Assembly: GCA_038260305.1 (NCBI GenBank)
Contig: JBBSNY010000010.1
Coordinates: 62,001 to 126,000 of the forward strand
DNA: 64,000 bases
Direction of reading: 5' to 3'
Origin: CADCVQ01 sp038260305
Lineage (GTDB): Bacteria; Actinomycetota; Thermoleophilia; Solirubrobacterales; Solirubrobacteraceae
Shown piece by piece: positions 18,519-27,833 of this stretch; position 1 is the first letter of the stretch; every line of letters starts with the position of its first letter. The translations under genes were made by a program, and so were the position numbers. Under the pieces are notes generated by a model, which did not search any database, was not told the DNA's origin, and saw only the letters and a list, made by a program, of their open reading frames with translations.

Positions 18519-18572
18519 ACGCGAAGCTTCAGTCGTGGTGAAGGAGCCGGCGGGCGCCGCGCACGCGTCCGC

Positions 18573-19352
18573 TCAGCCGGCCTTCTCCGCGCTGCGTAGC
18601 CCGCCGCGCGCCCAGTTCGCGGCGAGCCCGAACATGACGACGAGGCATGCGGCGGTGATCGCAACCTTCGTCGGCTCGCCGGCGATGAAGCCGCGTGCGG
18701 CCTCGAGCAGCGCGGTCACGGGGTTGTAGGTCGCGACGTCGTGCACCCAGCCGCCGATCAGCGGCAGCGTCACGTAGACCGGCGCGAGGAACAGCAGGAT
18801 GAAGATCGGCATCTGCATGACCGGGCCCGCCTGCATCGTGCGCAGGCGCATCGCGATCCCGGCCGCCCACAGCGTCGACGTCGCGCTGACTGCCAGCGCC
18901 AGCAAGAGCAGCGCGACGAGGTCGCCGAACGAGCCGTCGATGTTCATGCCGCTGACCAGGCCGGCGACACAGACGACGCTGAGCACGAGCAGCGCCCGCA
19001 CCATCGCGCCGAGCATGTATCCGATGACGATCCCGCCGCGGTTGGGCGCGGCGAGCAGCAGTCGCCGCGCGAAGCCGAACTCGAAGTCGGCGGCGATCGA
19101 GAAGCCGGTGAAGACACCGCCGAACGCCGACGCCTGGATGCAGATGAAGCCGAACTGAAACGCCGTATAGCCGGACGGGTAGTGAAAGCCCGGGGTGTTG
19201 CGGACCTGCGACAACCCGCCCGCGAAGGCGATGAAGAAGAACAGCGGGAACATGATGCTCGGCAGGAGGATCGCCTTGTTCGTCACCGCGTTGTGGACGC
19301 TGCGCCAGGCGACCGTCAGCGCGACCGAGCGCGTGCGAGCGAGCGAGCTCAT
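18573..19352 (-). CDS. ABC-2 type exporter permease (DrrB-like)
   Basis: 259 residues, six hydrophobic segments of the ABC-2 permease type. The conserved ABC-2 segment Thr-Tyr-Asn-Pro-Val-Thr-Ala-Leu-Leu-Glu-Ala-Ala-Arg is near residue 215. It is third gene of an ATPase-permease-permease operon, coupled by ATGA to the preceding permease, so the exporter is probably a heterodimeric permease with one ATPase type. Substrate unknown; relatives export anthracyclines, lipids or polysaccharides. Confidence 0.88.
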   Translation of the reverse strand: MSSLARTRSVALTVAWRSVHNAVTNKAILLPSIMFPLFFFIAFAGGLSQVRNTPGFHYPSGYTAFQFGFICIQASAFGGVFTGFSIAADFEFGFARRLLLAAPNRGGIVIGYMLGAMVRALLVLSVVCVAGLVSGMNIDGSFGDLVALLLLALAVSATSTLWAAGIAMRLRTMQAGPVMQMPIFILLFLAPVYVTLPLIGGWVHDVATYNPVTALLEAARGFIAGEPTKVAITAACLVVMFGLAANWARGGLRSAEKAG

Positions 19353-20142
19353 GTCCGCGCCAGCCGCGTTCGCAGGGCACGCGAGCTGAGCGCGAGGAAG
19401 CCGACGATCATCACCGTGGAGATCCCGAAGCCCATCGCCAACGCCTCGCCGTCCCAGCCCGTGATGACGAGGCTGCGGATGCCCTCGACGAGGTAGGACA
19501 CCGGGTTGTACGTCGTGATCGCGCGAAACCAGTCGAGCTCGATGAGGTTGCGCGGCAGCGACGCAGAGCTCAGGAACAGCAACACGAAGAACAGCGGAAA
19601 GAACCCCTGCACGGCCTCGCCGGTCCCGGCGCGTAGCGCGACGAACGTCCCGAAGCACGCGAACGCCATGCAGATCGTGACGGCAAGGACGATGAGCACG
19701 AGCGCGCCGCCGACGCCGGCCGCGATGCCCGCACCGAACGCGAGGCCGGTCAGCAAGTAGAGGATCGCGCTCAGGATGCCGGTGAAGAGGGCGCCGCCGA
19801 GCTGGCCCGCCAACAGCGCCGAGCCCGACATCGGCGTCAGAGCGAGGCGGTCGAGGAAGCCGTTCTCGATGTCGCGCGCGAGATCCTGCCCGCCGTTGAG
19901 CGCCGCGAACAGCGCGCCCTGCATGAACGGGACCGCGAGCGCGAAGTCGAGGTAGCTGTCGGTCGGAAAGCCCTTGATCCTCGTCGCGGCAGCCAAGCCC
20001 GAGGTGTTCACCGCAAGCAGGATGAGCGGGAAGATGATCGGGAACACGAGCTGGGCCGGCGTACGCAGGCTGTGCAGCATCGAACGCTGTGCGAGCAGCC
20101 CGAACTGGCTCAGCGCGCCCCCCGGGCTGGGCGCGAGCGCGG

Positions 20143-20146
<4 letters not shown>
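19349..20146 (-). CDS. ABC-2 type exporter permease (DrrB/DrrC-like)
   Basis: 265 residues with six membrane segments and the same conserved Thr-Tyr-Asn-Pro-Val-Ser-Tyr-Leu-Val-Glu-Gly-Ile-Arg motif late in the protein. The Gly-Gly-Gln-Asp-Leu-Ala-Arg-Asp-Ile-Glu-Asn-Gly-Phe cytoplasmic loop is the usual coupling region to the ATPase. It overlaps the ATPase gene by four bases (GTGA) and the next permease by four bases. GTG 20146 is the start. Confidence 0.88.
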
Positions 20147-21147
<1,001 letters not shown>

Positions 21148-21154
21148 GGCGCGC

Positions 21155-21183
21155 AGGATACGCAGCAATGCTTGAGGTTGTCA
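21155..21183 (-). promoter_or_regulatory. promoter of the drr-like export operon
   Basis: Minus strand: TTGACA (21184-21179) and TATCCT (21160-21155) with an 18-base spacer, 7 bases before ATG 21147. The -35 overlaps the palindrome GGTTG-T-CAACC (21176-21186), a good site for the divergent MarR protein. Confidence 0.65.
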
Positions 21184-21206
21184 ACCATTGCCGTGATCGA
21201 TTATCG
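21178..21206 (+). promoter_or_regulatory. divergent promoter of the marR-family gene
   Basis: TTGTCA (21178-21183) and TTATCG (21201-21206) with a 17-base spacer, immediately before the ATG 21210/21216 starts. It shares the -35/operator region with the export operon promoter, implying joint regulation. Confidence 0.5.
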
Positions 21207-21209
21207 TGC

Positions 21210-21644
21210 ATGTCAATGGCTGACGCGATGACGACCCGCACGCCGGCGCAGGAAGCCTGGGAGCTGCTCGGCAAGCTCTTCTGGGAGGCGCGCCCGCGCA
21301 TGCTGCGGGTCGCCGGGGAGTTCGGCCTGACCCCGCCACAACTGTTCGCGCTGCGGTCGCTCGATCCCGACGAGCCAGTCCCGATGCGAGCGCTCGCCGC
21401 GGCGCTGCACTGCGACAGCTCGAACGTCACGGGGCTGATCGACGGTCTCGAGGCCCAGGGACTCGTCGAGCGCCGCGAGGCCGAGCACGACCGCCGGCTG
21501 CGGATGCTCGTCGTGACCGAGCACGGCGCCGAGGTCCGCGACCGCCTGCTCAGCGTCTTGCGCGAGGTGCCTGAGCCGCTGGCGTCCCTCAGCGCCGCGG
21601 ATCAGACGGTGCTACGCGACGTCCTGCGACGCGCGCTCGGCTGA
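21210..21644 (+). CDS. MarR-family transcriptional regulator
   Basis: 144 residues. Winged helix: Pro-Pro-Gln-Leu-Phe-Ala-Leu-Arg-Ser-Leu, then Met-Arg-Ala-Leu-Ala-Ala-Ala-Leu-His-Cys-Asp-Ser-Ser-Asn-Val-Thr recognition helix, and the wing Arg-Arg-Glu-Ala-Glu-His-Asp-Arg-Arg. The wing Asp-x-Arg is the usual MarR DNA contact. Divergent from, and sharing a palindromic operator region with, a DrrAB-like exporter, so it most likely represses that operon and itself until a toxic ligand binds. Starts at ATG 21210, 21216 or 21228 are all in frame. Confidence 0.88.
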   Translation: MSMADAMTTRTPAQEAWELLGKLFWEARPRMLRVAGEFGLTPPQLFALRSLDPDEPVPMRALAAALHCDSSNVTGLIDGLEAQGLVERREAEHDRRLRMLVVTEHGAEVRDRLLSVLREVPEPLASLSAADQTVLRDVLRRALG

Positions 21645-21648
21645 CGCG

Positions 21649-22620
21649 CTACGCGGCGATGCGAGCGATCGTCCGGATCGCCTCGGTGCCGTCCGACAGC
21701 TCGCTGTTGCCGTGCGACGCGAGCTCGAGGTCGGCGAGCGCCTCCAGCGCGCGGCTGAGCCGCTCGGGATCGGAGCAGCGCGCATCGGCGATGCGCTTGT
21801 CCGTCTGCCACGGGCTGCCCTTGGTCGAGGCCTTGATCTGCGCGGGCGACGCCCCCGCCTCGAGCTGCTGGGCGATCACCAGCACCTGGCGCACGCGACT
21901 GGCGAGCAGGCCGACAAGCCGGCCGACGGACTCGCCCTGCGCGCTCAGCGTGAGAAAGGCACGCGTCGTGGCCTCGCCGTCGCCCGCGACGAGCGCATCG
22001 ACGAGGCCCCAGACCTGGCGCTCGGAGGAATGCGCCGCAGCACCCTCGACGACGTCGCGGCTGATCTGGGCGCCCGATCCGAGCTCGATCGCGAGCTTCT
22101 CGAGCTCGCGCAGCAGCCGCTGCTGGCGCTCGCCGACGAGCCCGACGAGCGCCTGCGCGGCCTCGCGGTCGAGGTCGCAGCCGAGCCGGTCGGCCTCGCG
22201 CTGCAGCCAGCGCGGGAGGTCCTTGGCCTTGAGGACGTGCTCGGCCGCGACGACGCCGCCGGCCTTCCCGACGGCCGTCACGAGCGCCGCGCAGACCTTG
22301 AATCGCCCCTCCTCGCGGCCGAAGAACGCAACCGTCGTATCGGGCGCGATGCCTTTCAGCGCGGGCACGAGGTGCGCCTTCACGTCGGACTCCTTCCAGC
22401 GCTCGGCGCCATCGACGACGAGGAAGCGCCGGCCGATCGCGAACGTCATCGCATCGAGCGCGCGCGCGATCGCCGCGGGCGTCGCGGCGTCGCCCTCGAA
22501 GCTCTCGACGCCGTTGCAGCCTGACTCGGTCTCGGCGAGCGTGCGCAGCGCGTTGCGCCGCTCGCCGATGCGGCCGTGATCGTCGCCGTGGATGAGGTAG
22601 GCGGGCTTGAAGGAGGCCAC
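21649..22620 (-). CDS. holA: DNA polymerase III subunit delta
   Basis: 323 residues. The N-terminal Ala-Tyr-Leu-Ile-His-Gly-Asp-Asp and the Phe-Leu-Val-Val-Asp-Gly-Ala-Glu strand (Walker-B-like) match HolA; the C-terminal third is the helical collar domain (Gly-Leu-Leu-Ala-Ser-Arg-Val-Arg-Gln-Val-Leu). Delta opens the beta clamp in the clamp-loader complex. Start is GTG 22620; TAGACT lies 9 bases upstream and its TAG is the comEC stop codon. The comEC-holA order is common, often with rpsT nearby as here. Confidence 0.92.
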   Translation of the reverse strand: MASFKPAYLIHGDDHGRIGERRNALRTLAETESGCNGVESFEGDAATPAAIARALDAMTFAIGRRFLVVDGAERWKESDVKAHLVPALKGIAPDTTVAFFGREEGRFKVCAALVTAVGKAGGVVAAEHVLKAKDLPRWLQREADRLGCDLDREAAQALVGLVGERQQRLLRELEKLAIELGSGAQISRDVVEGAAAHSSERQVWGLVDALVAGDGEATTRAFLTLSAQGESVGRLVGLLASRVRQVLVIAQQLEAGASPAQIKASTKGSPWQTDKRIADARCSDPERLSRALEALADLELASHGNSELSDGTEAIRTIARIAA

Positions 22621-22629
22621 TGAGATCCG

Positions 22630-22635
22630 AGTCTA
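22630..22635 (-). promoter_or_regulatory. putative -10 element (TAGACT) of holA, starting with the comEC stop codon
   Basis: TAGACT on the minus strand at 22635-22630. The TAG is the comEC stop; the hexamer ends 9 bases before the holA GTG. Confidence 0.45.
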
Positions 22636-25083
22636 CGACCCGGTCGAGACGCTCATGCGACCGTCGTGGATGGTCAGCCGGACCGTGCCGTCGCGATCGG
22701 TGCGCCGAACGATCGGCACGGCCGCGGCGAGCGCGGCAACGGTCGACGGCGTCGGGTGGCCGTAGAGATTGTGGCGACCGACGGGGATGACGGCGACGCG
22801 CGGACGCAAGCGTGCCAGCAGCTCCGGCAGGCCGGGGTCGTCGCTGCCGTGATGGGCGACCTTCATCGCGTCGACGACCGGCAGTTCGAGCCCAGCCGTG
22901 GCGTTGGACTCGGCGTCGGCGCTCAGCAGCAGGTCGAAGTCGCCGTCGCGGACGTGCAGGACGGTCGCGCGGTCGTTGGGCTCGGCGCCCGCGGGCGCCG
23001 GGGGGTCGCGGCGCGGCCACAGCACGCGCAGCTCGATCGGCCCGACGCGCAGGACCTGGCCCGCGTCACTCGGAACGCACGGGACGTGGTGACGGGCGAC
23101 GAGCTCCGCGAGCGGCTCGGCCGCACGCGCACCGAACGGCCCGGCAGGCGCGGGGCGTGCGTCGTTCTGATCGCGCATGGCGCGAGTAGATCGACAAACC
23201 CCCTCGCTCTCGGTGGCCGCCTCCTCCCCGTCGAGGACCATCGCGACCGGGATCGCGTCGAGCACCGCCGCGGCGGCGCCGTCGTGGTCGAGCGCGGCGT
23301 GCGTGCCGACGAGCAGGTCGAGGCGGCGGACCCCGGCCTCGCGCAAGCGCTGCAGGATCGGGCCGTCGCGCGGGCCGGTGTCGACGAGCACGGCGGCGCG
23401 ACCGTGCTGGATCAGCGTCGCGTCGCCCTGGCCGATGTCGAGGAACGAGACGGTGAGGTCGCGCGGCGGCGCCGGCGGCGCCGCTGCGTGGACGACAGCG
23501 ACCGTCGCCGCGCCACCGAGGGCGGCGGCGATCGCGACCCGGGCCGCGCGGGCCGCCCTGCTGCGCTCGCGCGTCTCGCGAGCCGCCCGCCGCGCGCGGA
23601 TCCGCGGCCACACGAGCGCCGAGACAGCCGCCGTCGCGTAGGCCGCGACGACGCCCAGCGGGCCGGGCGAGCCGACCTCGAGCTCCGCGAACGGCAGCGC
23701 TGCCGCGCGCTCGGCGAGCCACGTCAGGTAGCCGAGCGGCAGCGCCGCGAGCTCGGCGACGGGCCGCGCGAGCTCCGGCGCGACCTGGCCGAGCGCACCG
23801 GCGATCGTGCCGAGCCACATGATCGGCGCGACGGCCGGCGCGGCGAGCACGTTCGCCGGCAGCGAGACGAGCGACAGGCGCTCGAAGTGCAGAGCGATCA
23901 GCGGCGCCGTGCCGAGCGTCGCGGCGATCGTGACGGCCAGCGCGTCGGCGAGCCCGCGCGGTAGTCGCCCGCGGCGCAGCCGCGTACTCAGGCCGGGGAC
24001 GAGCGCGAGCAGCGACAGCACGGCGGCGAAGCTGAGCTGCCAGCCGGGGTCCTCCGCGGCGCGCGGGCTCCAAGCGAGCGTCACCGCCGCCCCGAGCAGC
24101 AGCGCGTACCAGCGCGACCCCGGGCGGCCCGCGAGCGCGGCAACGAGCCCGGCGATGCCCATGACCCCGGCGCGCTGGATCGACGGGCCGGCGCCGGCGA
24201 GCGGAACGTACGCCGCCACGAGCCCGACCGCGAGCCACAGGCGCGCCGTCAGACCGAGCCCCGCGAGCGCGGCGGCCGCGAGCACGAGCGTCGCGAGCAG
24301 TATGACGTTCGCGCCGCTCGCCGCGACGAGATGCGCAAGGCCGGTGGCGCGGAAGTCCTCGCGCACGTCGTCCGTCAGCGCGCCGTCCTGGCCGAGCACC
24401 ATCCCGCGGGCGAGCGCGCCCTGCGGCGGAGGGACGCCGCTCGTCAGCGCGCGCTCGGTCCTCGCGCGAACCGCGTCGAGGAACCCGAGCAGCCCCTCGC
24501 GGCGGCGCCCGGTCGCGCGGATCGCGTCTGCGCGCAGCAGCGCGTGTGCGTTGCGCCGGCGCTCGTAGGCGTCGAAAGCGCCGAGCGCGGTCAGGCGACC
24601 GTGCAGGGCGAGCTCGACGCCGGGCCGCGCGCCGCGCGGCCAGCGCACGCGCGATGGCGCCCGCACGAGCACGCGCTCGCCGCGAGCCGGCCGCGAGCGG
24701 ACCGACACCGCGGCGACGCGCACGCCGAACGCCCGCAGGCGCGGCTGCTCGAGCAGCGTCGCCCGAAGGTCGAGGGCGCCGCTCGGCAGCGGCCCGAGCG
24801 CTGTGCGATCGAGCGCGGCGAGGCGCGCCTGGGCGCCGACCGCGCCGGCGAGCAGCGCCGCGACGAGGCCGAACGCGAGCCGCGGGTCGGGCGCGAGCAG
24901 GATCGCGGCGACGACCGCGGCGGCCATGAGCGGCGCCGAGCGCGGCCCGACGAGCAGGCCCGCGACGAGCGCCGCCAGCAGGAGGTGGCGCGCGTGCATC
25001 GCCGCGAGCTCGTCCGCGCGTCCCAGCCGCACGACCGATGCAGCGGCCCAGCGCCGCAGCGCGAAGGTCATCCTCGCTGCCAC
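22633..25083 (-). CDS. comEC: DNA internalization competence protein ComEC/Rec2
   Basis: 816 residues. Order: N-terminal membrane segments and a soluble DUF4131/OB-like domain (about residues 30-200), the multi-helix Competence domain (about 220-500, with Gly-Leu-Ala-His-Leu-Val-Ala-Ala-Ser-Gly-Ala-Asn), then a C-terminal metallo-beta-lactamase-like domain (Leu-Asp-Ile-Gly-Gln-Gly-Asp-Ala-Thr, His-Ala-Ala-Leu-Asp-His-Asp-Gly and a late His-His-Gly-Ser-Asp-Asp). ComEC forms the inner-membrane channel for single-stranded DNA. With comEA 91 bases upstream it makes a competence locus; no pilin genes are in the window. Confidence 0.94.
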   Translation of the reverse strand: MAARMTFALRRWAAASVVRLGRADELAAMHARHLLLAALVAGLLVGPRSAPLMAAAVVAAILLAPDPRLAFGLVAALLAGAVGAQARLAALDRTALGPLPSGALDLRATLLEQPRLRAFGVRVAAVSVRSRPARGERVLVRAPSRVRWPRGARPGVELALHGRLTALGAFDAYERRRNAHALLRADAIRATGRRREGLLGFLDAVRARTERALTSGVPPPQGALARGMVLGQDGALTDDVREDFRATGLAHLVAASGANVILLATLVLAAAALAGLGLTARLWLAVGLVAAYVPLAGAGPSIQRAGVMGIAGLVAALAGRPGSRWYALLLGAAVTLAWSPRAAEDPGWQLSFAAVLSLLALVPGLSTRLRRGRLPRGLADALAVTIAATLGTAPLIALHFERLSLVSLPANVLAAPAVAPIMWLGTIAGALGQVAPELARPVAELAALPLGYLTWLAERAAALPFAELEVGSPGPLGVVAAYATAAVSALVWPRIRARRAARETRERSRAARAARVAIAAALGGAATVAVVHAAAPPAPPRDLTVSFLDIGQGDATLIQHGRAAVLVDTGPRDGPILQRLREAGVRRLDLLVGTHAALDHDGAAAAVLDAIPVAMVLDGEEAATESEGVCRSTRAMRDQNDARPAPAGPFGARAAEPLAELVARHHVPCVPSDAGQVLRVGPIELRVLWPRRDPPAPAGAEPNDRATVLHVRDGDFDLLLSADAESNATAGLELPVVDAMKVAHHGSDDPGLPELLARLRPRVAVIPVGRHNLYGHPTPSTVAALAAAVPIVRRTDRDGTVRLTIHDGRMSVSTGS

Positions 25084-25174
25084 GGCGGGCCGCAGCGCGC
25101 CGCCACTCGCTCGGTGCGCCGTCGCCCGACGCAGCTCGACGAGGCTCGCACGGGCCGCCGACCAGAGGCCACTG

Positions 25175-25921
25175 TCACACCGTCACGAGCGGCGTCAGCG
25201 TCGCGAGCCGCTTGGCGCCGATGCCCGGGACCTCGCCGAGCTCCTCGACCCGCGAGAAGCCGCCGTGCTGCTGGCGATAGTCGAGGATCCGCTGTGCGAT
25301 CCCGGGGCCGACTCCGTCGAGCGTGTCGAGCTGTTCGAGGGTCGCGGTATTGAGGTTGATCGGGGCCGCCGGAGGCGCCGCGCCACCGGCTACCGCACCG
25401 CTGCCGCCGAGGGCCCCGCCGCCCGCCACCGGGCCGCCGCCGGCGCCGGCACCGCCGCCCGCCGCAGCCCCACCGCCGGTGCCGGCCCCCGCCGTCACCG
25501 GCGGGAGCTGGGGGACGAGCACCTGCCGGCCGTCCTCGAGCTTGGCCGCGAGGTTGATCGCCGTCAGGTCGGCGCGCCGCGCGCCGCCGCCTGCTCGCCG
25601 TAGCGCGTCGTCGACGCGCGAGCCGGCGGGTAGCCGGTAGAGGCCCGGATGGCGCACCGCCCCGGCGACATGAACCGTGACCCGGCCGCCGTCGGCACGA
25701 TCGAGCTGCACCGTCGGCGCCGTGCCGCCGCCGGCGGCCGTGCCGAGGGCGGTCGCTGCGGCGCCCGCGGCCGGCGCGGCCGCGGTCGTGGCACCCGTGA
25801 CGAGGGCGCCGGCGCCGGCCGGAGCGCCGACCTGCGTGCGCAGATAGCGGGCGCCGAGGAAGCAGACGACGAGGCCGAGCGCGACGTAGAGCGCCAGCCG
25901 CGGGCGATCGAGGTCAGACAC
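25175..25921 (-). CDS. comEA: competence DNA-receptor ComEA (SLBB + helix-hairpin-helix)
   Basis: 248 residues. One N-terminal transmembrane helix, an Ala/Gly/Thr linker, an SLBB domain (Val-Thr-Val-His-Val-Ala-Gly-Ala-Val-Arg-His-Pro-Gly-Leu-Tyr, about 80-125), a second very Gly/Ala-rich low-complexity linker of about 50 residues, and a C-terminal HhH pair (Ile-Asn-Leu-Asn-Thr-Ala, Gly-Val-Gly-Pro-Gly-Ile-Ala, Val-Pro-Gly-Ile-Gly) that binds double-stranded DNA. It presents incoming DNA to ComEC. It is directly upstream of comEC on the same strand and divergent from an ABC exporter operon. Confidence 0.93.
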   Translation of the reverse strand: MSDLDRPRLALYVALGLVVCFLGARYLRTQVGAPAGAGALVTGATTAAAPAAGAAATALGTAAGGGTAPTVQLDRADGGRVTVHVAGAVRHPGLYRLPAGSRVDDALRRAGGGARRADLTAINLAAKLEDGRQVLVPQLPPVTAGAGTGGGAAAGGGAGAGGGPVAGGGALGGSGAVAGGAAPPAAPINLNTATLEQLDTLDGVGPGIAQRILDYRQQHGGFSRVEELGEVPGIGAKRLATLTPLVTV

Positions 25922-25944
25922 AGGCCGAGGCTACGTCGAGACCT

Positions 25945-25970
25945 GTTGCATCCGGCACGCGGATCGCAAC
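25945..25970. promoter_or_regulatory. inverted repeat between comEA and ABC exporter operon
   Basis: GTTGCATCCG (25945-25954) and CGGATcGCAAC (25960-25970) form an imperfect palindrome 24 bases upstream of the comEA start and about 55 bases upstream of the divergent exporter -10. It looks like an operator for a dimeric repressor or activator; the regulator is not identified. Confidence 0.45.
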
Positions 25971-26024
25971 GTTTCTGCGCAGCGGCGCCGCACGATCCGC
26001 GCAAGGCGCCCGCCGGTGGCGCGC

Positions 26025-26030
26025 TAGCGT
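26025..26030 (+). promoter_or_regulatory. putative -10 element (TAGCGT) of ABC exporter operon
   Basis: TAGCGT, 9 bases before ATG 26040, no ribosome-binding site. Confidence 0.45.
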
Positions 26031-26039
26031 GAGAACGAC

Positions 26040-26987
26040 ATGGCAACGACGACCACCATCGATGCCACGGGCATCCGACTCACCGGCCTGACGAAGTCCT
26101 TTCGCACGCCGCAGGGCGTCGTGCACGCCGTGCGCGGGGTCGACATCGCGATCGCGGCCGGCGAGACCGTCGCGCTGCTGGGCCCCAACGGCGCCGGCAA
26201 GTCGACGACGATCGACATGCTGCTCGGGCTGACGCGGCCCGACGCGGGCGAGGTCACCGTCCTCGGACGTCCGCCGCGCGAGGCCGTCGACGCGGGCCTC
26301 GTCGGCGCGATGCTGCAGTCTGGCGGCGGTCAGCTGATCCGCGACCTGTCGGTGCGCGAGCTCGTCACGATGATGGCCTCGCTGTACCCCGACCCGCTCG
26401 ATGTCGACGAGGTGCTCGCGCTCACCGGCATCGAAGACATCGCCCGCCGGCGGACGCAGAAGCTGTCGGGCGGCCAGACACAGCGCCTGCGCTTCGCGGC
26501 GGCGCTCGTCTCCGATCCCAAGCTGCTCGTGCTCGACGAGCCGACGGTCGCGATGGACGTCGAGGGCCGCCACGGCTTCTGGACGGCGATGCGCGCGTTC
26601 GCCGCGCGCGGCAAGACCGTCATCTTCGCGACGCACTACCTTGAGGAGGCCGATGCCTACTCCGACCGCGCCGTCCTCATGGCCCACGGTCGCGTCGTCG
26701 CCGACGGCCCGACGACGGAGATCAGGGCCCGCGTCGGCACGCGGACGATCCGCGCCACGCTCCCCGACGCCGACCTCGACCGCCTGCGGGCCCTCGCCGG
26801 CGTCCTGTCGGTCGAGTCCCATGGCGCGGCCGTCAGCCTGCGCTGTGCGGACTCAGACGCCGCGATCCGCGGGCTGCTGCGCGAGCAGCCCGACGCGCGC
26901 GACATCGAGATCGCGAGCGCGGGCCTCGAGGAGGCCTTCCTCAAACTGACGGGCTTCGAGGACGAGCCCGGCGAGGTCACCGGATGA
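26040..26987 (+). CDS. ABC exporter ATPase
   Basis: 315 residues. Walker A Gly-Pro-Asn-Gly-Ala-Gly-Lys-Ser-Thr, signature Leu-Ser-Gly-Gly-Gln-Thr-Gln-Arg-Leu, Walker B Leu-Leu-Val-Leu-Asp-Glu-Pro-Thr, and a switch His in Ala-Thr-His-Tyr-Leu. The C-terminal extension of about 80 residues is of the DrrA/NatA kind. It overlaps the permease gene by four bases, so one ATPase and one permease form a homodimeric exporter. Substrate unknown. Confidence 0.9.
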   Translation: MATTTTIDATGIRLTGLTKSFRTPQGVVHAVRGVDIAIAAGETVALLGPNGAGKSTTIDMLLGLTRPDAGEVTVLGRPPREAVDAGLVGAMLQSGGGQLIRDLSVRELVTMMASLYPDPLDVDEVLALTGIEDIARRRTQKLSGGQTQRLRFAAALVSDPKLLVLDEPTVAMDVEGRHGFWTAMRAFAARGKTVIFATHYLEEADAYSDRAVLMAHGRVVADGPTTEIRARVGTRTIRATLPDADLDRLRALAGVLSVESHGAAVSLRCADSDAAIRGLLREQPDARDIEIASAGLEEAFLKLTGFEDEPGEVTG

Positions 26988-27724
26988 GGCCCGCGATGGT
27001 CTACACCCGCTTCGAGCTGCTGCGGACGTTTCGCAACCGGCGCTTCCTGCTCTTCTCGGTCGGCTTCCCGCTCATCATCTACGCGCTGATCGCGATCCCG
27101 AACCGCAACGACGGACCGCTCAAAGGGACGGGAATCCCGCTGGCGCTCTACTTCATGGTCAGCCTCGCGTCGTTCGGGACGATGATGGCGATGGTCTCAA
27201 GCGGCGCCCGCATCGCCGGCGAGCGCTCGACCGGCTGGACGCGGCAGCTGCGCATCACGCCGCTGACGACCCGCGCCTACTTCCGCGCGAAGATCCTGAC
27301 GGCCTACGCGATGTCGATCGTGTCGATCGCGCTGCTGTTCGCCTTCGGCATCGCGCTCGGCGTCCGCCTGCCCGCCGTCGAGTGGCTGCAGATGACCGCC
27401 CTGATGCTCATCGGCCTGCTGCCGTTCGCCGCCCTCGGCATCACGCTCGGCCATCTGCTGAACGTCGACTCGATGGGCCCGGCCAGCGGTGGGCTCGTGT
27501 CGCTGCTCGCGTTTCTCAGCGGGACGTGGTTCCCGATCGGCGCACATGGCTTCATGCACGGCCTCGCAGTCGCGCTGCCGTCGTACTGGCTCGTGCAGGC
27601 CAGCCACGTCTCGATCGGCGGCAACGGTTGGGGCTCGACCGGCTGGCTCGTCGTCGTCGGCTGGACGATCGTCCTGACCGCGGCCGCGCGCTACGCCTAC
27701 CGCCGCGATACCAAGCGCGTGTAG
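26984..27724 (+). CDS. ABC-2 type exporter permease
   Basis: 246 residues with six hydrophobic segments. Gly-Glu-Arg-Ser-Thr-Gly-Trp-Thr-Arg-Gln-Leu-Arg-Ile-Thr-Pro in the first cytoplasmic loop is the typical coupling region of ABC-2 permeases. Starts at ATG 26984 inside the ATPase stop (ATGA), so the two are translationally coupled. The unit resembles two-component drug or antibiotic exporters, including those paired with a separate two-component system, but none is present here. Confidence 0.88.
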   Translation: MRPAMVYTRFELLRTFRNRRFLLFSVGFPLIIYALIAIPNRNDGPLKGTGIPLALYFMVSLASFGTMMAMVSSGARIAGERSTGWTRQLRITPLTTRAYFRAKILTAYAMSIVSIALLFAFGIALGVRLPAVEWLQMTALMLIGLLPFAALGITLGHLLNVDSMGPASGGLVSLLAFLSGTWFPIGAHGFMHGLAVALPSYWLVQASHVSIGGNGWGSTGWLVVVGWTIVLTAAARYAYRRDTKRV

Positions 27725-27833
27725 CGGGTCGGCAGCGGCGTGAGGCTTCTGTGAGAAGCCGTGGCGAACTGACGCCCCCGGGCCCGATGATGAGTCCAAG
27801 CCCGTCCCCGTACGCAGAGGAGCGTCACCCGCT

